This document shows, piece after piece, positions 25,504 through 34,947 of a stretch of DNA of 64,000 bases (position 1 is the first letter of the stretch; each line of letters opens with the position of its first letter). Below the pieces are notes generated by a model. The model made no database searches. It worked only from the letters and a program-made list of their open reading frames with translations, and was not told the origin of the DNA. A program made the translations under genes and the position numbers. The stretch is from NCBI RefSeq assembly GCF_003994255.1, contig NZ_ML133855.1, positions 186,001 through 250,000 of the forward strand. The letters are read 5' to 3'. The DNA comes from Brachybacterium paraconglomeratum. GTDB lineage: Bacteria; Actinomycetota; Actinomycetes; Actinomycetales; Dermabacteraceae.

Positions 25504-27530
25504 CCACCTCGCAGCACCCCGCCGTCCTCGTCCCCGGACTGAAGCGCCTGCTGAAGGGCTCGTGGGAGCAGAAGCGCTGGTTCGTCCTCGCCGTGCTCGG
25601 CGCGACCGCCTTCGCGCTGCTCCAGATCGCGACCTCCTCGATCATCGGCTGGGTCACCGAGGACGTCGTCGTCCCCTCCTTCGCCAGCGGCGAGGTCGCC
25701 CCCGCGCTCGTCCTCGGCGGGGGAGCGGCGATCCTCGGCATCGCCGTCGCCCGCGCCGTGACCGTCATGGCGCGGCGCGTCTTCGCCGCCGCCGCCCAGT
25801 TCGACCTCTTCCGCCTCTACCGCGAGCGGATCGTCCAGGTCTACGCGAAGGTGCCGCTGCTGTGGCATCGCCGCCAGGCCACCGGCACCCTGCTCAGCTC
25901 CGTCTACTCCGACGTCGAGGCGACCTTCTTCGCGATGGCGCCCTTCCCCTTCGCGCTGTCCACCCTGGTGATGCTGGCCTACGCGACCGTGGTCGTCGCC
26001 CGGATCGACCCGGTGATCCTGCTGGTCATGCTCGCGCTGATCGTGCTGCTGATCATCCTCAACGTGCTCCTGCAGCGCTTCGCGACCCCGATCGCGATGC
26101 GCTCCCAGCAGCTGCGCGCCGAGGTCGCCGAGATCGCCCACGAGTCCTTCGACGGCGCGAACGTCGTGAAGTCCCTGGGCCGCGAGGACGTCGAGGAGCG
26201 GCGCTTCACCCGCGCCGCCGACGACCTGCGCGAGACAGGCATCCGCTTCGGCTACATCCGCGGCTGGTTCGACCCCGCCATCGACGCCCTCCCGAACCTC
26301 GGCATCCTCGCCGTCGCCGTGCTCGGCGCCTGGCGGATCGGGGAGGGGCACCTCAGCACCGGCCAGCTCGTCGAGGTCGCCTACCTGTTCACGCTGATGT
26401 CCCTGCCGATCCGGTCCTTCGGCTGGGTGCTCGGGGACCTCTCCCGCACGGTCGTCGGCGGCGGCCGCGTGCAGCAGATCCTCGACGTCGAGGAGGAGCG
26501 GACCTACGGCCCCGACCCGCTGCCGAGCGGACCCGGCGTGCTCGCGTTCGACCAGGTCTCCTTCGTCTACCGCGACGACCCCGCCGCCGTGATCCTCGGC
26601 CGGGGCGTGCGCGAGGAGCAGCTCGCCGTGCGCGAGGGGCATGCCCTGACCGACGTGTCCCTGCGCGCCGACCCGACGGCCGGGACCCGGGTGCTGGCCG
26701 TCGTCGGCGCGACCGGCTCAGGGAAGTCCACCCTCGCGCTGCTCGCCGCGGGCCTGGTCCCGCCGAGCAGCGGCACGATCAGCCTCGACGGTGCGCGCCT
26801 CGAGAGCCTCACCGCCGAGGCGCTCACGGCCGACGTCGCCCTCGTGCTGCAGCAGGCCTTCGTCATGGACGCTACCGTGCGCCAGAACGTCACCCTCGGC
26901 GAGGACATCGACGAGCGGACCGTGCGCTGGGCGCTGCGCGTCGCCCAGGCCGAGGCCTTCGTCGACGCGCTGCCGGACGGGCTCGACACCGAGCTCGGGG
27001 AGCGCGGCGGCTCCCTCTCCGGCGGGCAGCGCCAGCGCATCGCGCTCGCCCGGGCGCTGGCCCGTCGGCCCCGCCTGCTGATCCTCGACGACGCCACCAG
27101 CGCCTGCGACCCGAGCGTCGAGCTCGCCATCCTCGACGGGATCCGCCGCGAGATGACCGAGTCGACGCTGCTGCTGATCGCCTACCGCAAGTCCACGATC
27201 TCGCTCGCCGACCAGGTCGTGTTCCTCGACCACGGCCGCGTCGCCGATATCGGCCCCCATGAGGAGCTGCGGGCGCGCAGCGCCGGCTACCGCGCGCTGG
27301 TGGACGCCTACGACGAGGCCGCGATCTCCCACAGCCTGCTCGAGGCCTCCAAGCCCCCGCCCAGCGACGCTCCCGAGGAGGAGCCCGACCCCGTCACCGG
27401 CGCGATCGAGATCCACGGCGCGACACGCCACCGCCACGAGGAGGCAGGGGCCGACGAGGCCGAGTGCGAGCCGCCCGCTCGCACCGGCGGACTCCCCGCC
27501 GTCGACGCCGACCAGGAGGCCGGGCGATGA
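25500..27530 (+). CDS. ABC exporter half-transporter (degenerate ATP site)
   Basis: 676 aa: a six-helix type I exporter membrane domain (about 25-320) followed by the ATPase domain (about 340-600). Walker A GATGSGKST is near residue 403 and the signature is canonical LSGGQRQRIALARAL. Walker B reads LLILDDATSACD, so the catalytic glutamate is Asp, and the H-loop reads LIAYRKST with Tyr for His. Its own ATP site should not hydrolyse well, as in heterodimeric exporters such as TM287/288 or BmrCD. The tail (about 600-676) is acidic/Pro-rich. It overlaps both neighbours (ATGA at each end). The substrate is unknown; lipid or drug export are the usual roles. Confidence 0.9.
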   Translation: MTTSQHPAVLVPGLKRLLKGSWEQKRWFVLAVLGATAFALLQIATSSIIGWVTEDVVVPSFASGEVAPALVLGGGAAILGIAVARAVTVMARRVFAAAAQFDLFRLYRERIVQVYAKVPLLWHRRQATGTLLSSVYSDVEATFFAMAPFPFALSTLVMLAYATVVVARIDPVILLVMLALIVLLIILNVLLQRFATPIAMRSQQLRAEVAEIAHESFDGANVVKSLGREDVEERRFTRAADDLRETGIRFGYIRGWFDPAIDALPNLGILAVAVLGAWRIGEGHLSTGQLVEVAYLFTLMSLPIRSFGWVLGDLSRTVVGGGRVQQILDVEEERTYGPDPLPSGPGVLAFDQVSFVYRDDPAAVILGRGVREEQLAVREGHALTDVSLRADPTAGTRVLAVVGATGSGKSTLALLAAGLVPPSSGTISLDGARLESLTAEALTADVALVLQQAFVMDATVRQNVTLGEDIDERTVRWALRVAQAEAFVDALPDGLDTELGERGGSLSGGQRQRIALARALARRPRLLILDDATSACDPSVELAILDGIRREMTESTLLLIAYRKSTISLADQVVFLDHGRVADIGPHEELRARSAGYRALVDAYDEAAISHSLLEASKPPPSDAPEEEPDPVTGAIEIHGATRHRHEEAGADEAECEPPARTGGLPAVDADQEAGR

Positions 27531-29410
27531 CCGCCGCACCCGCATCCCGCACCTCCTCCGCCCTCGGCGGGGAGGCCGCCGCCGACGAGGGCGCGATCGC
27601 GACCATCCGCCGCGGCCTCGCCCTCACGCCCGAGCTGCTGCGCGGGCTGTGGATCACGCTGCTGCTGGCCGTGATCGCGACCGCCGGCAAGGTGGTCGTG
27701 CCCATCGCCGTCCAGGCCATCCTGGACCGCGGCATCATCGCGCCCGAGACCCCCGACGTCGCCTTCGTCGCCGGCGCCGCGGGACTCGCCGCCCTCGTCC
27801 TGCTCGCGACCGCGACCTGCAACGTGCTCATGAACCGGCGCCTGTTCCGCCTGGCCGAGACGTCGCTGGCGACCCTGCGCAAGCGCGCCTTCCGCCACAT
27901 CCACGACCTGTCCCTGCTCACCCAGGGCACCGAGCAGCGCGGCGCCCTCGTCTCCCGCGTGACCAGCGACGTCGACACCGTCAGCCAGTTCATGAGCTTC
28001 GGCGGGATCATGCTGGTGGTGATGAGCTTCCAGCTCGTCCTCGCCACCGCCGTGATGGCCTTCTACTCCTGGCCGCTCGCCCTCGTGGTGTGGCTGTGCT
28101 ACCTCCCGATCCTCGTGATCATGGGCTCCCTGCAGAAGCGGATCCGCGCCCGCTACCAGGTGGTGCGCACGAAGGTCGGCGAGATGCTCGGCACCGTCTC
28201 GGAGTCCCTCGTCGGCTCCGCGACCGTGCGCGCCTACGGCACCGAGGAGCGCACCCGCCAGGCTCAGGTCGGCCGGATCGGTGCGGTGCGCGACGCCCAG
28301 TTCGCGGTGCTGCGCCCCCAGTCCGCGTCCTTCTTCCTCTCGGAGACGGCCGACGGGCTCGCGACCGCCGTCGTGGTCGTGGTCGGGGTGGTGCTCGGCA
28401 CCGGAGCGCTCGGGATCGACCTGCCCGGCGCCGACCTCACCGCCGGCGGCGTGGTCGCCTTCGTCTTCCTCGTCTCCCTGTTCAGCCAGCCCGTCCGCAT
28501 GGGCATCGAGATGCTCTCGGAGGCGCAGAACGCGGTGGCCGGGTGGCGGCGCGTGCTCGGCGTGCTCGACACCCCGGCCGACGTCGCCGACCCCGGCGGC
28601 GCCATCGACCCCCGCACCGGCCGGCGCGGCGAGCCCGTCCCCGGTGCGACGCCGCTGCCGGACGGGCTGCTCGACATCGAGATCCGCGAGCTGCGCTACC
28701 GCTACCCGACCGGCCCCGAGGTCATCCACGGCCTGGACGTCACCATCCCCGCCCGCTCCCGCATCGCGATCGTGGGGGAGACCGGCAGCGGCAAGACCAC
28801 CTTCGCCAAGCTGCTCACCCGCATGATGGATCCCGCCTCCGGCACCATCGAGGTGGGCGGGGTGCCGCTGCACCTGGTGCCCTACGACTCGCTGCGCTCC
28901 CGCGTGATCATGGTGCCGCAGGAGGGCTTCCTCTTCGACACCACCGTCGCCGGGAACCTGCTCTACGGACGTCCCGACGCGAGCGAGGCGCAGATGCGGC
29001 AGGCGCTGGACGAGCTGGGGCTCGGGACCTGGGCCGAGGAGCTGCCGGAGGGGCTGGAGACCCCTGTCGGCCAGCGCGGTGAGTCCCTCAGCGCGGGGGA
29101 GCGGCAGCTCGTCGCGCTCGCCCGTGCCTATCTCGCCGACCCCGACATCATCGTCCTGGACGAGGCGACCAGCGCCGTGGATCCCGCCGCCGACGTGCGC
29201 CTCCAGCAGGCGATCGACGGCCTCGCCCGTGGCCGCACCACGATCACCATCGCCCACCGGCTCTCCACAGCCGAGCGCGCCGACCGGATCATGGTGCTCG
29301 ACCAGGGCGACCTCGTCGAGCACGGCACCCACGCCGAGCTCGTCGACCTCGAGGGCGGGATCTACGCGGGGCTGCACCGGTCCTGGGTCGCGCACCGGGC
29401 GGAGCGGTGA
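27527..29410 (+). CDS. ABC exporter half-transporter (catalytic partner)
   Basis: 627 aa with membrane domain (about 35-340) and ATPase domain (about 385-610). Walker A GETGSGKTT, Walker B IIVLDEATSAVDP with catalytic Glu, and H-loop TIAHRLST are intact, while the signature is LSAGERQLV instead of LSGGQ. Pairing with the preceding gene product gives one consensus site (this Walker A/B plus the partner's LSGGQ) and one degenerate site. That strongly suggests an obligate heterodimer. The ATG overlaps the previous stop. Confidence 0.9.
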   Translation: MTAAPASRTSSALGGEAAADEGAIATIRRGLALTPELLRGLWITLLLAVIATAGKVVVPIAVQAILDRGIIAPETPDVAFVAGAAGLAALVLLATATCNVLMNRRLFRLAETSLATLRKRAFRHIHDLSLLTQGTEQRGALVSRVTSDVDTVSQFMSFGGIMLVVMSFQLVLATAVMAFYSWPLALVVWLCYLPILVIMGSLQKRIRARYQVVRTKVGEMLGTVSESLVGSATVRAYGTEERTRQAQVGRIGAVRDAQFAVLRPQSASFFLSETADGLATAVVVVVGVVLGTGALGIDLPGADLTAGGVVAFVFLVSLFSQPVRMGIEMLSEAQNAVAGWRRVLGVLDTPADVADPGGAIDPRTGRRGEPVPGATPLPDGLLDIEIRELRYRYPTGPEVIHGLDVTIPARSRIAIVGETGSGKTTFAKLLTRMMDPASGTIEVGGVPLHLVPYDSLRSRVIMVPQEGFLFDTTVAGNLLYGRPDASEAQMRQALDELGLGTWAEELPEGLETPVGQRGESLSAGERQLVALARAYLADPDIIVLDEATSAVDPAADVRLQQAIDGLARGRTTITIAHRLSTAERADRIMVLDQGDLVEHGTHAELVDLEGGIYAGLHRSWVAHRAER

Positions 29411-30294
29411 GCGGTGCGATGAGCGACCCCCTGCACCCGCCGACCCCGCCGATCTCCGCCCGCGACGAACCCCGCTTCGGGAGCGAGGAGCGGAAGACGG
29501 AGCTCGCCGGGGCGTTCGCGGGGCAGGGGGAGGACTACGACCGGCTGCGGCCGGGGTATCCGCCCGCGGCGCTGGAGGCGATGCTCGCGGCGCTGGCCGA
29601 TGCCCCCGCACCGCTCTCCGGCACCGCGTCGACCTCCGACGGTGCGCCGTCCTCCGATGCCTCCTCGTCGCTCCGGGCCGTGGATCTCGGGGCAGGGACG
29701 GGGAAGCTGTCGTGGGCGCTCGTGGAGCGGGGATTCGAGGTGACGGCGGTGGACACCAGCGCGGCGATGCTGGAGACCGCCCGTCGTCGCGGAGCCCGTG
29801 GCGCTCTCGCCACCCGCGTCGCTCCCGCCGAGGCGACCGGGCTGCCCGCGGCGTCGGCCGAGCTGGTCACCGTCGCCCAGGCGTGGCACTGGTTCGACGC
29901 GGAGGCGGCGTCGGCCGAGGTGCTGCGGCTGCTCGCTCCCGGGGGCGTGCTCGCCCTGGTGTGGAACATGCTCGACGTGACGATCCCCTGGGTGCACCGG
30001 CTGTCGCGGATCATGCACGCCGGCGACATCCATCGCGAGGACTTCGACCCCACCGTCGGCCCCGGGCTCGAGCTCACCGAGCGCCGCGCCCTCACCTGGG
30101 AGGACCCGATGCCCACCCAGGACGTCATCGACCTCGCCCGCACCCGCAGCTACGTGATCACCGCCACCGAGGAGCGGCGGCAGAAAGTGCTCGCGAACCT
30201 CGACTGGTACCTCCACGACCACCTCGGCCACCCCCGCGGGGCGAGGGTCGGCGTGCCCTACCGCACCGACCTGTTCCTGTACCGCGCCGGCTGA
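29407..30294 (+). CDS. Class I SAM-dependent methyltransferase
   Basis: 295 aa. The glycine-rich SAM motif VDLGAGTGKLSW is near residue 92, followed by the acidic loop TAVDTSAAML and the motif LLAPGGVLALVWNM. The AWHWFD sequence marks the Methyltransf_11 group found in actinobacteria and fungi. An Ala/Ser-rich insert (about 62-85) precedes motif I. The GTG at 29407 overlaps the ABC gene's stop. ATG 29419 is the alternative. The substrate is unknown; being the last gene of the exporter operon may link it to the exported compound. Confidence 0.82.
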   Translation: MSGAMSDPLHPPTPPISARDEPRFGSEERKTELAGAFAGQGEDYDRLRPGYPPAALEAMLAALADAPAPLSGTASTSDGAPSSDASSSLRAVDLGAGTGKLSWALVERGFEVTAVDTSAAMLETARRRGARGALATRVAPAEATGLPAASAELVTVAQAWHWFDAEAASAEVLRLLAPGGVLALVWNMLDVTIPWVHRLSRIMHAGDIHREDFDPTVGPGLELTERRALTWEDPMPTQDVIDLARTRSYVITATEERRQKVLANLDWYLHDHLGHPRGARVGVPYRTDLFLYRAG

Positions 30295-30321
30295 GGGAGC
30301 CTCCCCGCCGCGTCCTCTACC

Positions 30322-30993
30322 GTGGAGCCCGTGAACCGCCCCGTCCAACGCCTCATCGTCGTCGCCCTCGCGCTCGTGCTGCTCGTCCCCGTCGGCGCGC
30401 TCGGCATCTCGCAGCTGCTGAACCCCGGCGGCCAGGAGGAGCAGGCGAGCGAGAACGCGGCTGATCCCGGCAACCCGGAGAACCGGCCGACGGCCGACCC
30501 CGCCGAGCAGCCGCCCCGCCCGGACCTGCCGCGCCCGGAGGAGCCGGCAGAGCTGACCGAGCAGAGCGAGGCCGGGGCCGAGGCGACCCTGACCTACCTG
30601 CTCGGGTCCTACGACTACATGATGAGCAGCGGCGACATCTCCGTCTGGGAGGACAAGGTCGACCCGAACTGCCAGGTGTGCGTAACCTTCCTGCAGAACG
30701 CCGAGCAGCTCGCCGCCCAGGACGGCTATCTCACCGGCGGCGCCTTCGAGGTGCACTCCACCAGCTTCGCCGGCACCGGGGAGCCGCCCGCGACCGGCAC
30801 CGTCACCGCGCAGTTCACGCAGGAGGCCTCGATCCTCGTCGACGACCCGAGCCTGCAGGCCAACGCCCTCGACGAGGTGACCGGGCAGCTGATCGCCACG
30901 GTCGCCTGGGACGGGGAGCGCTGGCGCGTGACGGACATGTCCATCGCCCCGCCCGAGGGCGCGGCCTCCGATGCGGGCGGCGCAGCGGGCTGA
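30322..30993 (+). CDS. Secreted DUF6318-like protein
   Basis: 223 aa. An N-terminal hydrophobic segment (LIVVALALVLLVPVGALGI) is a signal anchor without a lipobox. A Pro/Glu-rich linker (about 35-80) leads to a compact domain with YLLGSYDYMMSSGD, a DPNCQVC motif and a C-terminal strand WDGERWRVTDMSI. The Cys-x-x-Cys after an Asp/Asn and the overall layout resemble DUF6318, an actinobacterial family of unknown role. The GTG at 30322 follows a short gap after the methyltransferase; GTG 30331 is an alternative. Confidence 0.65.
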   Translation: MEPVNRPVQRLIVVALALVLLVPVGALGISQLLNPGGQEEQASENAADPGNPENRPTADPAEQPPRPDLPRPEEPAELTEQSEAGAEATLTYLLGSYDYMMSSGDISVWEDKVDPNCQVCVTFLQNAEQLAAQDGYLTGGAFEVHSTSFAGTGEPPATGTVTAQFTQEASILVDDPSLQANALDEVTGQLIATVAWDGERWRVTDMSIAPPEGAASDAGGAAG

Positions 30994-31126
30994 CCCGCCC
31001 GACGCTCACCGGCTCCGCCCTGCGCGGAACCGTCGATAGTCGGATGCCCCTGTCAGGCGCCTGTGCCTATGCTTCCGGGGCCGACCGGATCCTGCCCGGC
31101 CCGGACGGCCCTTCGGAAGGAATCTC

Positions 31127-32863
31127 GTGACCCTGCTGCGCCTCGTGCTAGGGGGACTGAAGCCGTACGCGATCTGGGTGCTCCTCGTGGTGCTCTTCCA
31201 GATCGCCGGCGTGCTGGCCGCCCTCTACCTCCCCACCCTCAACGCCGACATCATCGACGACGGCGTCGCGAAGGCCGACGTCCCCGTGATCTGGGAGCTC
31301 GGCCGGATCATGCTGGTGATCTCGCTGGTGAACATCATCGCGCTCGTCGCGGCGAACTTCTTCGCCGCCCGCTCCGCGATGCGGGTCGGCAAGGACCTGC
31401 GCCAGGCGATCTTCCGCCGCGTGAACTCCTTCTCCCCGCGCGAGCTCGCCGAGTTCGGCACCCCCTCCCTCATCACCCGCTCCACGAACGACGTGCAGCA
31501 GGTGCAGATGCTGATCTTCTTCTCCCTGAACATGCTGGTCCAGGCGCCGGTGACGGGGATCGGCGGGGTGATCCTCGCGCTGCGGGTCGAGCCGGGGATG
31601 GCCTGGCTGATCGCGGTGATGGTGCCGGTCATGCTCGTCGCCGTCGGCCTGCTCATCGCGCGCGCGGCGCCCCTGTTCAAGCAGATGCAGGGCAAGATCG
31701 ACGACATCAACGGCGTGCTGCGCGAGCAGATCACCGGCATCCGCGTGCTGCGCGCCTTCGTGCGCGAGGACCGCGAGCGGGAGCGCTACGCCGTGGTCAA
31801 CGGCGAGCTGACCGAGCTGAACCGTCGCATCGGCCTGCTGATGATCCTCATCAACCCGATCATCATGTTCATCCTGAACATGTCGAGCGTCCTCGTGCTG
31901 CTGGTCGCCGCGCCGCGCATCGACTCCGGCCAGATGGAGATCGGCTCGATCACCGCCTTCATCGCCTATCTCATGCAGATCCTCATCGCGGTGATGATGG
32001 CGACCTTCATGACGATGATGATCCCGCGCGCCATGGTCTCCGCCGAGCGCATCACCGAGGTGCTCGAGACCGAGACCAGCGTCCACCAGCGCACCGACGG
32101 GATCCGCGAGATAGAGGGCCCGATCGAGCTGACCTTCGAGGACGTCTCCTTCACCTATCCCGGCGCCGAGCGACCCGTGCTCCAGGACATCTCCTTCACC
32201 GCCCGCGCCGGGCAGACCGTCGCGATCATCGGCGGCACCGGCGCCGGCAAGACCACCCTGATCAACCTCGTCCCGCGCCTGATGGACGCGACCGAGGGAC
32301 GCGTGCTGCTCAACGGGCACGACGTGCGCGACCTCGACGCCCGCGTGCTCTGGGACCGGGTCGGCCTCGTGCCGCAGCGCCCCTACCTGTTCTCCGGCAC
32401 CGTCGCGACGAACCTCCGTTTCGGGAACCCGACCGCCGACGAGCAGGAGCTCTGGCACGCCCTCACCGTCGCGCAGGGCCGGGACTTCGTCGCCGCGATG
32501 CCCGAGCAGCTCGACTCCCCGATCGCGCAGGGCGGCACGAACGTCTCCGGCGGGCAGCGGCAGCGGCTCTGCATCGCGCGGGCGCTCGCCGCGAAGCCGT
32601 CGCTGTACCTCTTCGACGACTCCTTCAGCGCGCTGGACCTCACCACCGATGCCCGCCTGCGCGCCGCGCTCGTGCCCGAGACCCGCGACGCGCTCCAGCT
32701 CGTGGTCGCCCAGCGCGTCTCCACCATCACCGGCGCGGACCTGATCCTCGTGCTGGACAACGGCCGGATCGTCGGGCAGGGCACCCATGTCGAGCTGCTG
32801 GAGAGCTCGGAGACGTACCGCGAGATCGTCCGCAGCCAGGGCGTCGAGGAGGAGGTGGCGTGA
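31127..32863 (+). CDS. ABC exporter half-transporter (degenerate ATP site), second pair
   Basis: 578 aa. Six-helix membrane domain (about 10-310) and ATPase domain (about 335-575). Walker A GGTGAGKTT and signature VSGGQRQRL are fine, but Walker B ends YLFDDSFSALD with Asp for the catalytic Glu, and the H-loop reads VAQRVST with Gln for His. It is thus the non-catalytic-type subunit of a heterodimer with the next gene. RBS GGAAGGA precedes the GTG. The family (CydCD/MdlAB-like multidrug or lipid exporters) is broad and the substrate is not predictable. Confidence 0.9.
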   Translation: MTLLRLVLGGLKPYAIWVLLVVLFQIAGVLAALYLPTLNADIIDDGVAKADVPVIWELGRIMLVISLVNIIALVAANFFAARSAMRVGKDLRQAIFRRVNSFSPRELAEFGTPSLITRSTNDVQQVQMLIFFSLNMLVQAPVTGIGGVILALRVEPGMAWLIAVMVPVMLVAVGLLIARAAPLFKQMQGKIDDINGVLREQITGIRVLRAFVREDRERERYAVVNGELTELNRRIGLLMILINPIIMFILNMSSVLVLLVAAPRIDSGQMEIGSITAFIAYLMQILIAVMMATFMTMMIPRAMVSAERITEVLETETSVHQRTDGIREIEGPIELTFEDVSFTYPGAERPVLQDISFTARAGQTVAIIGGTGAGKTTLINLVPRLMDATEGRVLLNGHDVRDLDARVLWDRVGLVPQRPYLFSGTVATNLRFGNPTADEQELWHALTVAQGRDFVAAMPEQLDSPIAQGGTNVSGGQRQRLCIARALAAKPSLYLFDDSFSALDLTTDARLRAALVPETRDALQLVVAQRVSTITGADLILVLDNGRIVGQGTHVELLESSETYREIVRSQGVEEEVA

Positions 32864-34896
32864 TGAGCACCGAGGAGAGCACCCCCGCCGACGAGATCGC
32901 CGCGGAGAAGGACGCCGAGCGCGGGCTGCGTCCGGGCCAGAGCGCGAAGAACTTCTGGCCCTCGACCAAGCGCCTGCTGCGCGAGATGGGCCCCGAGCGG
33001 GCGTACCTGATCGCCGCGATCCTCGTCGGCGTCGTGTCCGTGGGCTTCTCCGTGGTGGGGCCGAGGATCCTCGGCCGCGCCACCGACATCATCTTCACGG
33101 GCCTGATCTCGAAGGGGCTGCCCGCTGGCGCCGAGCCCGATCAGGTCATCGAGGGGCTGCGCGCCCAGGGCGAGGAGCAGTTCGCGGACATGCTCTCGGG
33201 GATGACCCTCACCCCCGGCGAGGGCATCGACTTCGGCGCTCTCTACCAGACCCTCGGACTGGCCGTCGGCCTCTTCGCCGTCTCCGCGCTGCTGATGTGG
33301 CTGCAGGGCGTGGCCCTGAACCGGATCCTGGTGCGGATGGTCTCCCGCCTGCGCCGCGACGTCGAGGAGAAGCTGCACCGCCTGCCGCTGAAGTATTTCG
33401 ACCGCATGAAGCGCGGCGAGATCCTCTCCCGCGTCACCAACGACATCGACAACATCCAGAACACCCTGATGAACACCGTCACGGGGCTGGTGAACTCGAT
33501 CCTCACCGTGCTCGGCGTGCTGGTGATGATGCTGCTGATCTCCTGGCAGCTCTCGCTGATCGCGCTCGCCGTGATCCCCGTGGCGCTCGTGCTCACGGGC
33601 GTGGTCGGCGCCCGCGCGCAGAAGCTGTTCGCCCAGCAGTGGGACGCCACGGGCGTGGTGAACTCCGAGGTCGAGGAGGCCTACACCGGGCACGCCCTGG
33701 TGACCGTCTTCGGCCGCCGCGAGGAGGTCGCCGCCCGCTTCGAGGAGAAGAACGACCGCCTGTTCCGCGCCACCTTCGGCGCCCAGTTCGTCTCCTCCCT
33801 GATCATGCCGCTGATGATGTTCGTGGGGAACCTCAGCTATGTCGTCATCGCGATCGTGGGCGGGCTGCGGATCATCTCCGGCCAGCTCACCCTCGGCGAC
33901 GTGCAGGCCTTCATCCAGTACTCGCGCCAGTTCACCCAGCCGCTCTCGCAGGTCGCCTCGATGGCGACGATGCTGCAGTCCGGCGTGGCCAGCGCCGAGC
34001 GGGTCTTCGAGCTGCTGGACGCCGAGGAGCAGGAGCCCGAGACCACCGAGGCCTCCGCCGCGGCCGGGATCCGCGAGGGGCGCGTCGAGTTCGAGCACGT
34101 CCGCTTCTCCTACAGCCCCGACCGCGAGCTGATCCGGGACCTGTCGCTCGTCGCCGACCCCGGCCACACCGTCGCGATCGTCGGGCCGACGGGGGCCGGG
34201 AAGACGACGCTGGTGAACCTCGTGATGCGGTTCTACGAGATCGACGGCGGACGGATCACCATCGACGGGATCGACATCCGCGACCTCACCCGCGCCCAGC
34301 TGCGCGAACGCACCGGGATGGTCCTCCAGGACACCTGGCTGTTCAAGGGCACCCTGCGCGAGAACATCCGCTACGGGCGGCTGGACGCGACCGACGACGA
34401 GGTGATCGAGGCCGCCGTCGCCACCCACGTCGACGACTTCGCCCGCCAGCTGCCCGACGGCTACGACACGATCGTGGACGACGACGGATCCACCCTGTCC
34501 GCCGGCGAGAAGCAGCTGGTCACCATCGCCCGCGCCTTCCTCGCCCGGCCCAGCCTGCTGATCCTGGACGAGGCGACCTCCAGCGTGGACACCCGCACCG
34601 AGGTGCTCGTGCAGAACGCGATGAACCGCCTGCGGGAGGGGCGCACCAGCTTCGTCATCGCCCACCGCCTCTCCACCATCCGCGACGCGGACCTGATCCT
34701 CGTGATGGAGGCGGGGGACATCGTCGAGCAGGGCTCCCACGAGGAGCTGCTCGCGGCCGGCGGCGCCTACGCGCGGCTGTACCGCTCCCAGTTCGAGGGG
34801 GCGGCGGTCGACCTCGACGCGGAGGAGGAGCTGGCCGCGCAGGACGCCGGAGGCGAGGAGGCGCCGACGACGACCGGGCCGATCGCGATGGGGTGA
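32863..34896 (+). CDS. ABC exporter half-transporter (catalytic partner), second pair
   Basis: 677 aa. It has a charged N-terminus (about 1-45), a membrane domain with a long extracellular stretch between helices 1 and 2 (about 75-130), and an ATPase domain (about 405-640). Walker A GPTGAGKTT, Walker B LLILDEATSSVD and H-loop VIAHRLST are intact. The signature is LSAGEKQLV. It complements the degenerate subunit before it, and the TGATG junction couples their translation. The domain order matches MdlB-type subunits. GTG 32860 is the alternative start. Confidence 0.9.
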   Translation: MSTEESTPADEIAAEKDAERGLRPGQSAKNFWPSTKRLLREMGPERAYLIAAILVGVVSVGFSVVGPRILGRATDIIFTGLISKGLPAGAEPDQVIEGLRAQGEEQFADMLSGMTLTPGEGIDFGALYQTLGLAVGLFAVSALLMWLQGVALNRILVRMVSRLRRDVEEKLHRLPLKYFDRMKRGEILSRVTNDIDNIQNTLMNTVTGLVNSILTVLGVLVMMLLISWQLSLIALAVIPVALVLTGVVGARAQKLFAQQWDATGVVNSEVEEAYTGHALVTVFGRREEVAARFEEKNDRLFRATFGAQFVSSLIMPLMMFVGNLSYVVIAIVGGLRIISGQLTLGDVQAFIQYSRQFTQPLSQVASMATMLQSGVASAERVFELLDAEEQEPETTEASAAAGIREGRVEFEHVRFSYSPDRELIRDLSLVADPGHTVAIVGPTGAGKTTLVNLVMRFYEIDGGRITIDGIDIRDLTRAQLRERTGMVLQDTWLFKGTLRENIRYGRLDATDDEVIEAAVATHVDDFARQLPDGYDTIVDDDGSTLSAGEKQLVTIARAFLARPSLLILDEATSSVDTRTEVLVQNAMNRLREGRTSFVIAHRLSTIRDADLILVMEAGDIVEQGSHEELLAAGGAYARLYRSQFEGAAVDLDAEEELAAQDAGGEEAPTTTGPIAMG

Positions 34897-34930
34897 GGGA
34901 CCTGACACCGAGTTGTGGCCATGCAGGGTT

Positions 34931-34945
34931 ATGAATACTATTCAT
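34931..34945. promoter_or_regulatory. Perfect AT-rich palindrome (candidate operator)
   Basis: ATGAATACTATTCAT: two 7-base arms around a single C, in a very GC-rich genome, 2 bases before the start of the amino acid ABC importer operon. TGAAT...ATTCA resembles the half-sites of the ArgR/AhrC arginine box but has a 3-base rather than 4-base centre. An operator overlapping the transcription start is the likeliest reading. Confidence 0.55.
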
Positions 34946-34947
34946 TG

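Noticed and set aside
34931..34945. Definite ArgR (ARG) box
   Set aside because: Half-sites match but the spacing is one base short of the known box, and no arginine genes adjoin. Kept only as a candidate operator.
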